A stretch of DNA of 64,000 bases from Antilocapra americana (GCA_007570785.1 ML661885.1:33924123-33988122); one strand, 5' to 3'; shown: positions 45,660 to 57,699, counted from the first letter of the stretch. Notes: a model not told the origin generated them from the letters alone. Translations and numbers: made by a program.

Positions 45660-45876
45660 CTGTGCTGTGCTTAGTCGCTCAGTTGTGTCCGACTCTTTGT
45701 GACCCCCTGTACTGTAGCCCACCAGGCTACTCTGTCCATTGTGATTCTCCAGGCAAAAATATTGGAGTGAGTGGCCATGCCCTCCTCCAGGGAATCTTCC
45801 CAACTCAGGGGTCAAACCTAGGTCTCCCACATGGCATTCAGATTCTTTACTCTCTAAACCAACATGGAAGCCCAGA
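45660..45876 (-). repeat. Full Bov-tA SINE
   Basis: Reverse complement of the SINE from TGCTTAGTCGCTCAGTTGTG to the degenerate head TCTAAACCAACATGGAAGCCC. It lies about 24 bp from the BovB that follows. No clean target duplication was found. Confidence 0.92.
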
Positions 45877-45899
45877 TGAATCCAAGTACAAATGAGGTT

Positions 45900-47943
45900 T
45901 TGTTGTTATTCAGTCACCCAGTCGTGTCTGACTCTTTGTGACCCCATGGACTGCAAATGGCAGGCTTCCCTGTCCATCACCAATTCCTGAAGCTTGCTCA
46001 AATTCGCGTCCATTGAGTCAGTAATGCCACCCAACCATCTCATCCTCTGTCATCCCCTTGTCCTCCTGTCTTCAATCTTTCCCAGCATCATGGTTTTCTA
46101 AGGAGTCAACTCTTTGCATCAGGTGGCCACAGTATTGGAGCTTCAGCTTCAGCATCAGTCCTTCCAATGAATATTCAGGATTGATTTTCTTTAGGATTGA
46201 CTTGTTAATCTCCTTGCTGTCCAAGGGACTCTCAAGAGTCTTCTCCAACACCACAGTTTAAAAGCATCAATTCTTCAGTGCTCAGCCTTTTTTATGGTCC
46301 AACTCTCACATCCATATATGACTACTGGAAAAACTATAGCTTTGACTAGACGGATCTTTGTTAGCGAAGTATTATCTCTGCTTTTAATATACTGTCTAGG
46401 TTTGTCATAGCTTTTCTTCCAATGAGCAAACGTCTTTTAATCTCATGGCTGCAGTCACCATCTTCAGTGATGTTGGAGCCCAAGAAAATAAAGTCTGTCA
46501 GTGTTTCCCCATCTCTTTGACGTGAAGTGATGGGACTGGATGCCATGATTTTAGTTTTTTGAATTTTGAGTTTTAAGTCAACTTTTTCACCCTTCTCTTT
46601 CACTTTCATCAAGAAGCTTTTTAGTTCTTCTTCACTTTCTGCCATAAGGGTGGTGTCATCTGCATATCTGAGGCTATTAATGTTTCTCTCTGCAATCTTG
46701 ATTCCAGCTTGTACTTCATCCAGCCCGGCATTTTGTATGATGTACTCTGCATATAAGTTAAATAAGTAAGGTGACAATATACAGGCTTGATGTACTCCTT
46801 TACCAAATTGGAACCAGCCTGTTCCATTCCTGGTTCTAACTGTTGCCTCTTGACCTGCATACAGATTTGCAGGAGGCAGGTAAGGCAGCCTGGTATTCCC
46901 ATCTCTAAGAATTTTCCAGTTTGTTGTGATCCACACAGTCAAAGGCTTTAGCATAGTCAATGAAACAGATGTTTTTTCTGGAATTCTCTTGGTTTTTCTG
47001 TGATCCAACAGATGTTGGTAATTTGATCGCTGGTTCCTCTGCCTTTTTTAAACCCAGCTTGAACATGTGGAAGTTCTTGGTTCACATACTGCTGAAGCCT
47101 AGCTTGTAGAATTTTGAGCATTACTTTGCTAGCATATGAAATGAGTGCAATTGTGTCATAGTGTGAACATTCTTTGGCATTGCCTTTCTTTGGGATTGGA
47201 ATGAAAACTCATCTTTCCAGTCCTGTGGCCACTGCTGTGTTTTCCAAATTTGCTGGCATATTGAATGTATTACTTTAACAGTATCATCTTTTAGGATTTG
47301 AAATAGCTCCACTGGAATTCCATCACTTCCACTAGCTTTGTTTGTAGTGATGCTTCCTAAGGCCCAGGTGACTTCATACTCCAGGATGTCTGGCTCTAGT
47401 TTTGAGTGATCACACCATTGTGTTTATCTGGGTCATTAAGATCTTTTTTATATAGTTATTCTGTGTATCCTTGCCATCTCTTCTTAATATCTTCTGCTTC
47501 TGTTAGGTCCATACCATTTCTCTTCTTTATTGTGTCCATCTTTGCATGAAATATTCCCTTGGTATGTCTAATTTTCTTGCAGAGATCTCTAGTCTTGCCT
47601 ATTCTGTTGTTTTCCTCTGTTTCTTTGCGTTGTTCACTTAGGAAGGCTTTTTTATCTCTCTATTCTTTGTAACTCTCCATTCATATGGGTATATCTTTCC
47701 TTTTCTCCCTTTCCTTTTGCTTCTCTTCTTTTCTCAGCTATTTGTAAGGCCTCCTTAGCCAACCATTTTTCCATTTTGCATTTCTTTTCTTGGGGATGGT
47801 TTTGCTCATTGCCTCCTATGCAATGTAATTAATCTCTGTCTATGGTTCTTCAGGCACTCTGTCTATTAGATCTAATCTCTTGAATCCATTTGTCACTTCC
47901 AGTGTATAATTGTAAGGGACTTGATTTACGTCATACCTAATTG
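45900..47943 (-). mobile_element. Long BovB LINE (antisense), first part
   Basis: Starts at the antisense 3' end (TTGTTGTTATTCAGTCACCC) and runs about 2 kb, through the reverse transcriptase and into the region between endonuclease and reverse transcriptase (CCATTTTTCCATTTTGCATTTC, AGGCACTCTGTCTATTAGATC). It is split at 47943 by a SINE and ends at 48253. Confidence 0.93.
46361..47008 (-). pseudogene. BovB reverse transcriptase fragment
   Basis: A 215-codon open frame with the central reverse transcriptase motifs. GVHQACILSP lies at residues 71-80, where GxxQGCILSP is usual, so a conserved Gly is replaced by Ala. YADD, the catalytic pair, is intact at residues 115-118. The N-terminal part shows a deletion near LPYLPPA. 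BovB reverse transcriptase copies its own RNA and that of Bov-tA SINEs; this fragment lacks the endonuclease and is inactive. Confidence 0.87.
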
Positions 47944-48146
47944 AGCTTCCCTTCAGCTTCCCTTGAGCTGGTAAAGATCTGTTTCCAATGCAGGAGACCT
48001 GGGTTCAATCCCTGGGTTGGGAAGAGCCCCTGAATAAAGGGAAAGGCTACTCACTCCAATATTCTGGCTTGGAGAAGTTCATGGACTGTACAGTCCTCAG
48101 ATTTGCAAAGAGTCGGATAAGACTGAGTGACTTTCACTTTCACTTT
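47944..48146 (+). repeat. Bov-tA SINE inserted in BovB
   Basis: Sense SINE: CAGCTTCCCTTGAGCTGGTAA head, B-box region GGGTTCAATCCC, then GAGTCGGATAAGACTGAGTG and a TTTCACTTTCACTTTC tail. It lies between two BovB blocks of the same orientation that are adjacent in the consensus. Confidence 0.92.
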
Positions 48147-48253
48147 CTGAATACCCCAGTGGTTTCCCCTACTTTCTTCAATTTAAGTCCGAATTTTACA
48201 ATAAGGTGTTCATTATCTGAGCCATAGTCAGCTCCCGATCTTATTTTTGCTGA
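48147..48253 (-). mobile_element. BovB LINE, remainder after the SINE
   Basis: AGTGGTTTCCCCTACTTTCTTC and CATTATCTGAGCCATAGTCAG continue the BovB of 45900-47943 and stop near TTATTTTTGCTGAC. Confidence 0.88.
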
Positions 48254-48410
48254 CATGGGGACCCAGCTAAAGGACTGAGAATCCCCAGGGAAACAGACTC
48301 TTGGAGGACACAAACAAAACCTTGTATGTACCAGAATCCAGGAGAAGGGAACAGTGACCCCACAAATGACATTTGAGGGACTGCAGTACCAACCCTTCTC
48401 GGAATTCATT
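48254..48410. repeat. Possible ruminant dispersed sequence, not named
   Basis: GAATCCCCAGGGAAACAGACT, then ACACAAACAAAACCTTGTATG, then GAACAGTGACCCCACAAATGA. I recall similar sequence as dispersed in cattle DNA but cannot name the family. Treat as tentative. Confidence 0.3.
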
Positions 48411-48752
48411 ATTTCTAATACTTGTTCCAACTGATTTTGCCAAGTTGCCAATGGCTATTAGGTAGAAGTTATACAACGAAGAAATACTTGAAATGTGGGT
48501 ACTTTATCTCATATGTTATTTTCACAGTCATATTTTTAACACTTGACCATGTTGAGAGGATTAATATTTTCCAGAATTTGAGTAGCCCATCAAGGCAATG
48601 TGCCTGCAAAGAAAGTTATTTATGCCAAAGACATTAATATCAAAGGCAAGAATAATTTAACTTGTTTGTCACAACTGCTCTTCCTGTCTGTGTTTCTCCC
48701 ACATATTAATTAAGAACTACCTTTCTGGGCTTTAAAACTCATCGAATTATTG

Positions 48753-48755
<3 letters not shown>
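48411..48755. other. No recognised feature
   Basis: No gene or repeat recognised. Confidence 0.4.

Positions 48756-48793
<38 letters not shown>
48756..48793. repeat. (TA)n microsatellite
   Basis: A pure run of about 19 TA units. Likely length-polymorphic. Confidence 0.93.
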
Positions 48794-48796
<3 letters not shown>

Positions 48797-48829
48797 ATGA
48801 TAATTATGCATAGTTTTTTCCTGCAAGCA

Positions 48830-48925
48830 TATAAACTCTTTGAGGGCAGAAATAGTCTATCTTTGTCCCTTTTGTATACTACTTAATGTAAAGTAAATTT
48901 TTGTTGACTGATGATTTGTTCCTGA
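48830..48925 (+). repeat. L2 LINE 3' end fragment
   Basis: ATAAACTCTTTGAGGGCAGAA, then ATCTTTGTCCCTTTTGTATAC, then a decayed end matches the L2 3' terminus (taagctccttgagggcaggg). Confidence 0.65.
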
Positions 48926-50825
48926 TAATATTAATCATTTATCTCTATCCCTAGTGGGTGGTACATTGGCTAATACATGGTAGACATTCAACCAAAGTTT
49001 GAAAAATGTTGTTATTAAGATAGTTCAGGAGAACTTTATTCAGTGAAAAAGAATTTCACTGTTAACAGTCACAGGAACTCCCTAAAATATCAGTAACCAG
49101 GGTTACAAATATCCACATGTAAAGAAATTTCACAAACAACATTAGAATGCATTGGAAGAAAGGGATATTCAAAAGAGCACAAGCTGTTCTGTAAATACCG
49201 AGTCTCCTCCTCCAGTGTAGCTGAAGATGGTCTGTATGGTGGTGGGGAAGTCGTACTCCTGAAACCACATGCTTAATTTCTCACTGTATGCCAAGGGTCA
49301 ACAGCCTTACCTTGTGAAGGGAAAATAAAAACTGTTTCTGTATTTACCTAGCAGATAGCCTGGCTACAGCTGGAGTGCCCTTATTTCTGGAGTGGTTATG
49401 TTCCCTTATTCCTATGAACCAAAGAATATACTTCCTAATAGAAATAATGGTATACATTTTGACTGGCTTCCTGGGTCAGCCTATAATATAGGTCTAACTC
49501 ATTAAATGGCTGAAATACTACTTTTTTTTGCATTCAAAGTTCTAGAATGCAATATGTGGTCAATTTATTTATACCACTGTATTCTAACTACAGTATGGAT
49601 TAAATAGATTTCTGTAGACTAACCTGAGAGCCTGAGCAGTAAATAATTGCAAACTTTCATCTGAAATATGGTTCTCTGTGATTTTAATTAATTAATTTAT
49701 TAATAAATTTTCTGAAGACTTTTCTATGTACATCCAGAACATTACCAGTAAGTGGTTGTCATAGCCCTAAGCAGAAAACAGTGCAGCAGTGAGAAGCATC
49801 TCTGTAAACTGATAATTGTTATTTAATGTAGAACTTTGTTAGAGAGGAAGTTAGCATGCAGTGCTCTGAAACACCAAAGAAGGAGACTGCCTAATGGAGG
49901 ACTTGAACCTGTCTTGAAGAATTAGAAAGAACTTATCATAGTAGAAGGGTATAGAGGACATTCTAAGCCAGAGATTTATTGCATGCAGAAGCCCCAGAGT
50001 TCTGAAAGGCATGTTGTTTAGGAATGATTGGAAGAAATCCAGTAGCAATAGATAATGAGAAATGATGAGAGATGTAGAAAATGCTTTTCAGAGCCTTGAT
50101 TGAAAAGTTACTATAATAGAGACTGAAATGTTTCTAGAAGGAATTCAGTAATGGTTATGCAGAAGAGTGACTGGATATGAGTTGTTTTGTAGGAACTCTG
50201 GGAGCAGAAATATCCATTAGAAAGCTCATGAAGATGTGTAATTGAGAAACAGTGGTAGTCTTATTTATGGCAGTGATGGCAGCAGAGTTTCAAAGGAGAA
50301 ACTTCATGCAAGAAATAGTATGGAAGCAGACTTAGTAAAATTTGATGGCCAACTGGGGAGGCAGTGGCAGAGGACAGGATGCCTAATGATGCTGGAAGGA
50401 ATGGGGGAAATAAGAGTAGAGAATACTGAAGAGATTTGTATTTGAGGATTATAGGAAATTATTGCTCATGAAATATAGGAGAATGAGTGGATTTGAAATG
50501 ATGGATCATGAGTAAGTGATATATGGAAGCGAAATTACAGTTCTAAAACTTAGGTGCCTACATCATTTTCTAAAAATCTCTTCCAAGCATCAGTCTTTCC
50601 TTTTGCTTATTTAATATCTTGGGATCCAATGAAATGATTGATTTTCTCAAATGTACCTTCCAAACCAGGCACAATGACCATCCCTGCCTTGAGCCCCCAC
50701 TCTGCACCATTCAGACAGTTATATTTCATTTATTGTTTTAATTAAAAGTTGTCAAGACAATTTTCTTATATGAAATATGATTTTGGCACTTGGAATAAAT
50801 GAAGAAATGAATGAATAGTAAATTG
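48926..50825. other. Unassigned DNA
   Basis: No gene or young repeat recognised. Short open frames (50242-50445, 49851-50048) show no domain. Confidence 0.45.
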
Positions 50826-50872
50826 GGTTTTGGTCCAAGGTGGCAGTGCAGGAAGGTATAGAACTCATTTCC
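50826..50872 (+). mobile_element. Old L1 'J', 5' end (left piece)
   Basis: TTGGTCCAAGGTGGCAGTGCA and ATAGAACTCATTTCCTCCCA match an old L1 5' UTR start (a ccaagatggc type block, then catttcctccca). It is interrupted by a BovB and resumes at 52819. Confidence 0.6.
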
Positions 50873-52818
50873 TCCCAGTTCAGTTCAGCTCAGTCACTCA
50901 GTCGTGTCCAACTCTTTGCGACCCTATGAATTGCAGCACGCCAGGCCTCCCTGTCCATCACCAACTCCCAGAGTCCACCCAAACCCATGTTCATCGAGTT
51001 GGTGATGTCATCCAGCCATCTTATCCTCTGTCGTCCCCTTCTCCTCCTGCCTCCAATCCTTTCCAGCATTAGGGTCTTTTCCAATGAGTCAACTCTTCGC
51101 ATCAGGTGGCCAAAGTATTGGAGTTTCAACTTCAGCATCAGTCCTTCCAATGAACACCTAGGATTGGTCTCCTTTAGGATGGACTGGTTGGATCCCCTTG
51201 CAAAGGGACTCTCAAGAGTCTTCTCCAAAATCACAGTTCAAAAACATCAATTCTTAGGTGCTCAGCTTTCTTTATAGTCCAACCCTCACATCCATACATG
51301 ACCACTGGAAAAACCATAGCCTTGACTAGATGGGACCTTTGTTAGCAAAGTAATGTCTCTGCTTTTCAATATGCTATCCAGGTTGACCATAACTTTCCTT
51401 ATAAGGAGTAGGCATCTTTTAAATTCATTGTTGCAGTCTCCATCTGCAGTGACTTTGGAGCCCAGAAAAATAAAGTCAGCCACTGTTTCCACTGTTTCCC
51501 CATCCATTTCCCATGAAGTGATGGGACCAGATGGCATGATCTTAGTTTTCTGAATGTTGAACTTTAAGCCAACTTTTTAAGTTTCCTCTTTCACTTTCAT
51601 CAAGAGGCTTTTTAGTTCCGCTTCACTTTCTGACATAAGGGTGGTGTCATCTGCTTATCTGAAGTTATTGATATTTCCCCCAGCAATCTTGATTCCAGCT
51701 GGTGCTTCTTCTAGCCCAGCGTTTCTCATGATGTAGTCTACATATACGTTAAATAAGCCTGGTGACAATATATAGCCTTGATGTACTCCTTTTCCTATTT
51801 GGAACCAGTCTGTTGTTTCATGTCCAGTTCTAACTGTTGCTTCTTGACCTGCATATGGTTTTGTCAAAAGGCAGGTCAGGTGGTCTGGTATTCCCATGTC
51901 TTGAGATGGCATTGTCAATAAAGCAGAAATAGATGTTTCTCTGGAACTCTCTTGCTTTTTTGATGATCCAGCGGATGTTGGCAATTTGATCTCTGGTTCC
52001 TCTGCCTTTTGTAAAACCAGCTTGAACATCTGGAAGTTCACGGTTCTCCTATTGCTAAAGCCTGGCTTGGAGAATTTTGAGCATTACTTTATTAGCATGT
52101 GAGATGAGTACAATTGTGCAATAGTTTGATCATTCTTTGGCATTGCTTTTCTTTGGGATTGGAATGAAAATTGACCTTTTCCAGTCCTGTGGCCATTGCT
52201 GAGTTTTCCAAATTTGCTGGCATATTGAGTTCAGCACTTTCACAGCATCATCTTTCAGGATTTGAAATAGCTCAACTGGAATTCCATCACTTCCACTAGC
52301 TTTGTTTGTAGTTATGCTTTCTGAGGCCCACTTGACTTCACATTCCAGGATGTCTGGCTCTAGGTGAGTGATCATACCATCATGATTATCTGGATCATGA
52401 AGATCTTTTTTGTACAGTTCTTCTGTGTATTCTTGCCACCTCTGCCTAATATCTTCTGCTTCTGTTAGGTCCATACCATTTATGTCCTTTATCAAACTCA
52501 TCTTTGCATGAAATGTTCCCTTGGTATCTCTAATTTTCTTGATGCGATCTCTCGTCTTTCCCATTCTGTTGTTTTCTTCTATTTTGCATTGATCTCTGAG
52601 GAAGGCTTTCTTATCTCTCCTTGCTATTCTTTGGAACTCTGCATTCAAATGGGAATATCTTTCCTTTTCTCCCTTGCTTTTCACTTCTCTTCTTTTCTCA
52701 GCTATTTGTAAGGCCTCCTCAGACAGCCATTTTGCTTTTTTGCATTTCTTTTCCATGGGGATGTTCTTAATCCCTGTCTCCTGTACAATGTCATGAACCT
52801 CCGTCCATAATTCATCAC
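50873..52818 (-). mobile_element. Long BovB LINE (antisense) inside L1 'J'
   Basis: Begins GTTCAGTTCAGCTCAGTCAC at the antisense 3' end and runs to CCATAATTCATCA in the linker between endonuclease and reverse transcriptase. A deletion near 51905 (GTCTTGAGATGGCATTGTCAATAAAGC) removes about 80 bp of consensus. Overall divergence appears low for this window. Confidence 0.94.
52130..52818 (-). pseudogene. BovB ORF fragment: linker and N-terminal reverse transcriptase
   Basis: The longest BovB frame in the window: 233 codons open over 52130-52831, of which the first four come from the flanking L1. Residues 6-100 are the basic linker between the endonuclease and the reverse transcriptase. Residues 177-185 (KASGSDGIP) are the first reverse transcriptase motif, and WPQDWKRSIFIPIPKK follows at 213-228. 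The frame then breaks. The catalytic YADD block is not in it. Good preservation points to a comparatively recent insertion. Confidence 0.87.
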
Positions 52819-53355
52819 AGAGATACACCAAATCAACATCTATATAAAGAGAAGTTGCTCCTGAAAAATAGCTGAGGGCTTATTGAACAAGTTTTGCACA
52901 AGAAATGATAGAGGAAACACATAGAGATGGGTAGGAAACTCAGAGATATGATATCAATGGGAACTCTATCCCTCGGACTACAGCCTGCAGGAGGAAGGGA
53001 TATCACTGAAGGACCTGTGTGCAGACTCAGCCACCCTGGGAAACAGTGGAAAACAGTGGTTTGAAGGGCTTCTAAAGTGCATGTCCAGTAAATCCATTCA
53101 TTAACCTTAGTAAATGGATGCCAAGTGGGCAGGGAACTGCTGGAATTGTCTCCAGAGTTGGAGATGCTGGGGAATACTATTTTTGCAATTCTCCTATGCC
53201 TTAATAGTGCCAGTGGGAACACTTTCCAGGCAGTGTAGCCAATTTGTCAGGGCTGCCCCAGAGTGCCACATTGCCCTGGCCCACACCAGCTATAGCCATC
53301 CCCCCGCCAAGGCAGCCCTGGCACTGCATGCCCTGGCCTCTCCTGCTCCACACTA
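52819..53355 (+). mobile_element. Old L1 'J', 5' region (right piece)
   Basis: ATACACCAAATCAACATCTATA, then ACACATAGAGATGGGTAGGAAA and a GC-richer block (53200-53350, GGCCCACACCAGC, CCTGGCACTGCATGCCC) fit an old L1 5' UTR. It is directly followed at about 53356 by L1 3' sequence, so most of the element is missing. Confidence 0.6.
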
Positions 53356-54595
53356 GACAAATTTCTCACACCATATACAAAAATAAATTCAATACAGATT
53401 ATAGACTTAAATTTAAGACTTGAAATCTTAAATTTCTAGAAGGAAACAGGCAGTATGCTATCTGACATTGGTCTTAGTAATAAGTTTTTGGGTGTGTCTC
53501 CCTAGGCAAGGGCAACAAAAACAAAAATTAAAAAATGGAACTACTTACATAAATACTTTTACTGAGCAAAAGAAATCATTAACAAAATGAAAGGGCAACC
53601 TACTGAATTGGAGAAGCTATTTAGAAATGATAAGAGGTTAACATCCAAAATATGTAAAGAATTCATATAACTCAATATGAAACAACAAATAGACTGATTT
53701 AAAAACTGGGCAGAAGACCCAGATAGACATTTTTCAAAGAAGACATATTGATGGCCAGTAGGCACATGAAAAGATGTTCAGTATCACTAATTATCAGAGA
53801 AATGCAAATCAAAATAACAGTGAGATACCACCTTATACTTATCAGAATGGCTATAGTAAAAAAGACAAAAAATAGCAGGTGTTGATGAGGATGTGGAGAA
53901 AAGGGAACCCTGTGCACTCTTAGTGGGAAAATGAATTAGTAGAGACCCTATGTAAAGTAGTATGGAGGTTCCTCAAAAAATTAAAAGTCAAAGCACTATA
54001 CAATTCAGCAATTCCACCTCTGGGTATTTATCAGGAAGAATGGAAACACTAACTCGAGAAGATATGTCCACTTAATTGTTCATTGCAGCATTATTTATAA
54101 GAGTGAACATATGGAAGTGATTTCAATTCTCATCCATAGATAAGTGAAAAAGTGTGGTATATAAATATACAATTGAGTATTACTGAGCTATCAAACGAAT
54201 GAAATCTTTCCATTTGCAATAAAATGAAGGGTATTATGCTAAGTGAAATAAGTCAGAGAAAGACAAATACTCATGATTTCACTCATACGTGAACTCTAAA
54301 ACTAACAGACATAGGAAAACAAACAGATTCATCGATAATAGAGAAAAAAATTGGTGTTTGCTGGAGGATATGTGCTGGGTGAGTGAAATAGGTGAAGGGG
54401 ATTAAACGGTATGCATTTAAAGTTATAAAATAAGTCAGCAGAATGTAATGTACAGGATGGGGAATATAGTCAGTAACACTGTAGTACATTTGGTGGTGAC
54501 AGATGGGAACTAGACTTACTGTGATCATTCTACAATGTGTAAAAATATAAAATAACTATTTGAACACCCAAGCTTAACCTCATTTATACTTCAGT
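53356..54595 (+). mobile_element. Old L1, ORF2 C-terminus and 3' UTR (sense)
   Basis: CTCACACCATATACAAAAATA, then GGCCAGTAGGCACATGAAAAG, then TAAGTGAAATAAGTCAGAGAAAGAC, then TGGGGAATATAGTCAGTAACA is the L1 ORF2 end and 3' UTR of an older subfamily. It may be the other end of L1 'J' after an internal deletion, or a separate insertion. Minus frames at 53559-53917 are shadows. Confidence 0.82.
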
Positions 54596-54984
54596 TTAAA
54601 ATAATGAACAAATAAACTGCAGGATTTGCCATCTTTTCTAGATTTTTAATTCTGATTCAGTCAGAGTTCAACTAGAGAATAAATAGTAGGAATATAGTTT
54701 ATATATTTATATTACAAATCAGAGGATCAATTATAGGTAATTAGCTTGTGGAACTGGATAAACAGGAGGCTGTCATTTTGTCTTATGCTGGCCTAAAGTT
54801 CATAGGATAGGCAGTCAGAAAAAGATAGTCAACAGCAGACTGGAATCTCATCAAGATGAGCTAGAGCCTCATAACAATGGACTAAAATCCATGTTTGTTC
54901 TTGCTTCTTCTGATATGGTGATATGGGTAATCTCCACTAGCTGAGACCCTGTCTTACAGAGCCATTCTTTGTCAAGGTCAAGAA
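54596..54984. other. No recognised feature
   Basis: No gene or repeat recognised between the old L1 and the next BovB. Confidence 0.4.
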
Positions 54985-56284
54985 TACTCAAACTACTGCA
55001 CAATTGAGCTCATCTCTTACGCTAGGAAAGTAATGCTCAAAATTCTCCAAGCCAGGCTTCAACAGTATGTGAACCGTGAACTTCCAGATGTTCAAGCTGG
55101 TTTTACAAAAGGCAGAGGAAGCAGAGTTCAAATTGCCAACATCTGTTGGATCATCGAAAAAGCAGAAGAGTTCCAGAAAAACATCTACTTCTGCTTTATT
55201 GACTATGTCAAAGCCTTTGACTATGTGAACCATAGCAAAGTCTGGAAAATTTTTAAGAGATGAGGATACTAGACCACCTGACCTGCCTCTTGGGAAATCT
55301 GTATGCAGGTCAGGAAGCAGCAGTTAGAACTGGACAGAGAACAACAGACTGGTTCCAAATAGGGGAAGGAGTATGTCAAGGATGTATATTGTCACCTAGC
55401 TTATTTAACTTATATGGAAAGTACATCATGAGAAATGCTGGATTGGATGAAGCACAAGCTGGAGTCAACATTGCCAAGAGAAATATCAATAACTTCTCAG
55501 ATATGCAGATGACACCATCCGTATGGCAGAAAGTTAAGAAGAACTAAAGAGCCTCATGATGAAAATGAAAGAGGAGAGTGAAAAAGTTGGCTTAAAACTC
55601 AACATTCAGAAAACTAAGATCATGGCATCTAATCCCATCACTTCATGGCAAATAGATGGGGAAACAGTGGAAACAGTGACAGACTTTATTCTGGGGGCTC
55701 CAAAATCGCTGCAGATGGTGACTGCAGCCATGAAATTAAAAGACACTTGCTCCTTGGAAAAAAAGTCATGACCAACCTAGACAGCATAAAAAAGCAGAGA
55801 CATTACTTTGCCAGCAAAGGTCTGTCTAGTCAAGGCTGTGGTTTTTCCACTAGTCACATATGGATGTGAGAATTGGACTATAAAGAAAGCTGAACGCTGA
55901 AGAATTGGATGCTTTAGAACTGTGGTGTTGGAGAAGACTCTTCAGAGTCCCTTGGACTGCAAGGAGATCCAACCAGTCCATCCTAAAGGAGATCAGTCCT
56001 GAATACTCACTGGAATTACTGATGCTGAAGCTGAAACTCCAATACCTTGGCCACCTGATTCGACGAACTGACTCATTGGAAAGACCCTGATGCTGGGAAA
56101 GATTCAAGGCAGGAGGAAAAGGGGACGACAGAGGATGAGATGGTTGGATGGCATCACCGACTCAGTGGATATGAGTTTGAGTAAACTCCATGAATTGGTG
56201 ATGGACAGGGTGGCCTGTTGTGCTGCAATCCATGGGGTCACAAAGAGTCAGACACAACTGAGTGACTGAACTGAACTGAATTGA
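54985..56284 (+). mobile_element. BovB LINE, 5'-truncated (sense)
   Basis: Sense BovB from AAACTACTGCACAATTGAGCT to GTGACTGAACTGAACTGAATTG. Frames at 55033-55263 and 55260-55547 carry FIDYVKAFDYVN (first catalytic Asp of the reverse transcriptase) and CQGCILSPSLFNLY; a frameshift then disrupts the YADD block (the frame reads FSDMQM). GACCCTGTC occurs at 54948-54956 and 56283-56291; it could be a target duplication, but about 30 bp lie between the left copy and recognisable BovB. Confidence 0.93.
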
Positions 56285-56859
56285 CCCTGTCACTGCTTCA
56301 AACCAAAGAGATGAGTCCCCAGACTGGCAAAGTGTATATGCTACACAATAGCTACTGCTTCCCTTCCCCCTCGTAAATCTTCCCTCTTGGCTTGAAAGCT
56401 TTTTTTATCCAACCTGGACATCCTGTTCTATAATTTTCATTATTTTTACACAAGCAAGAGAAGAGGCTGTTTATCCTTCAATCACACTTACTTGTTCAAT
56501 TTCGAATTTTATGTAAGCCTCAGAAAAGTTAGCTCTGTTGGAGGAAACAATATCATTGTGTCAGCGATGCCCCTGAATATTTATGCTATCCAAACTCCAC
56601 TGGCTCTTCAGTGTTCATTTTCTGAGCTTTTATTATTCCACAGTGAAGACATGCTACTGTGTCTTTTCCAGGGTTTTCTCAAGCTCTCGAGTTCACCCTC
56701 AATCTTCTAACTCTCAGGCTATAGCCTCATCTCATTCATTTCAGAGAATATAGGAAATAAAATCATGCGAAATCGGTGAATTTCCGTTCCTTCCCTGTGG
56801 CATCAGAGTAAAAGTATCCTGAATTCTTTCCTTTGCAAGTTGGTTTTATAAAACAGGTG
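56285..56859. other. No recognised feature
   Basis: No gene or repeat recognised. Confidence 0.42.
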
Positions 56860-57068
56860 CATGTGTGCGAAGTTGTTTCAGTCTTGTCCCACTCTTTGCA
56901 ACTGTATGGAGTGTAGCCCACCAGGCTCCTCTGCCCATGGGATTCTCCAGGCAAGAATATTGGAGTGGGTTGCCATGCCCTCCTCCAGGGGATCATCCTT
57001 ACCCATCTCTTACATCTCCTGCATTGGCAGGCAGGTTATTTACCACTGGTGCCACCTGGGAAACCCTT
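56860..57068 (-). repeat. Full Bov-tA SINE (first of a pair)
   Basis: Reverse complement of the SINE from GTTTCAGTCTTGTCCCACTC to CTGGTGCCACCTGGGAAACCC. A second copy of the same orientation follows after about 44 bp. Confidence 0.93.
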
Positions 57069-57098
57069 ACTATGTCAACAATCTCTTCCTTTTGAATC

Positions 57099-57327
57099 TT
57101 TAATCTTTTGTGAATGTGTGCTAAGTATTTCTCAGTTGTATCTGACTCTTTGCAACTCTATGGACTGTAGCCCAGGCTCCTCTGTCCATGGGATTCTCCA
57201 GGCAAAAATACTGGAGTAGGTTGCCATGCCCTCCTCCAGGGAATCTTCCTGAACCACTTCTTACATCTCCTGCACTGACAGGCAAGTTTTTTTACCACTA
57301 GGGCTACCTGGGAAGCCCTTTTAATCT
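57099..57327 (-). repeat. Full Bov-tA SINE (second of a pair)
   Basis: The body is at about 57113-57319, from TTTCTCAGTTGTATCTGACTC to GGGCTACCTGGGAAGCCC. TTTAATCT occurs at 57099-57106 and 57320-57327 and may be the target duplication, with a few tail bases after the left copy. Confidence 0.92.
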
Positions 57328-57699
57328 CTTCCCCTCCTCTAAAATTATAAACATGTTCACATCATCTGTTTCCTTAAAAATATATCTTGACTCCCACCCA
57401 ATTCCCTTTTTCATTCTAGCTTCCACCAGAAATACTCTATGAAAAGTCTTAAAAGCAAATTACCTGCTAATTGGCAAATCTAGCAGGCTCTTTCTATTGT
57501 CATTATCCCTGGCCTTCCTGCAATCTGTGACCAAGTTTCCGTCTTGATATTGTAATCCTGGATCACTCGCTAGTCTCTTTTGCCACCTCCTCTTTCTTTA
57601 CCTGGCACCTAAACATAGGCTTCTCTCGAGATTCACAAGATTCTTCCCTTGACTGCTTTCTCTAGGCTGTGCCTTCTGTGGCCCTTTACAGATTTCATG
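57328..57699. other. Unassigned DNA
   Basis: Pyrimidine-rich sequence (CCTTCCTGCAATCTGTGACC, GCCACCTCCTCTTTCTTTACC) that looks like an old dispersed repeat, but no family can be named. Confidence 0.35.

Noticed and set aside
52130..52831. 233-codon open frame on the minus strand as a host gene
   Set aside because: Its content is BovB linker and reverse transcriptase; the first codons run in from the flanking L1.
54948..56291. GACCCTGTC as a firm target duplication of the sense BovB
   Set aside because: The left copy is about 30 bp away from recognisable BovB, so the match may be chance.
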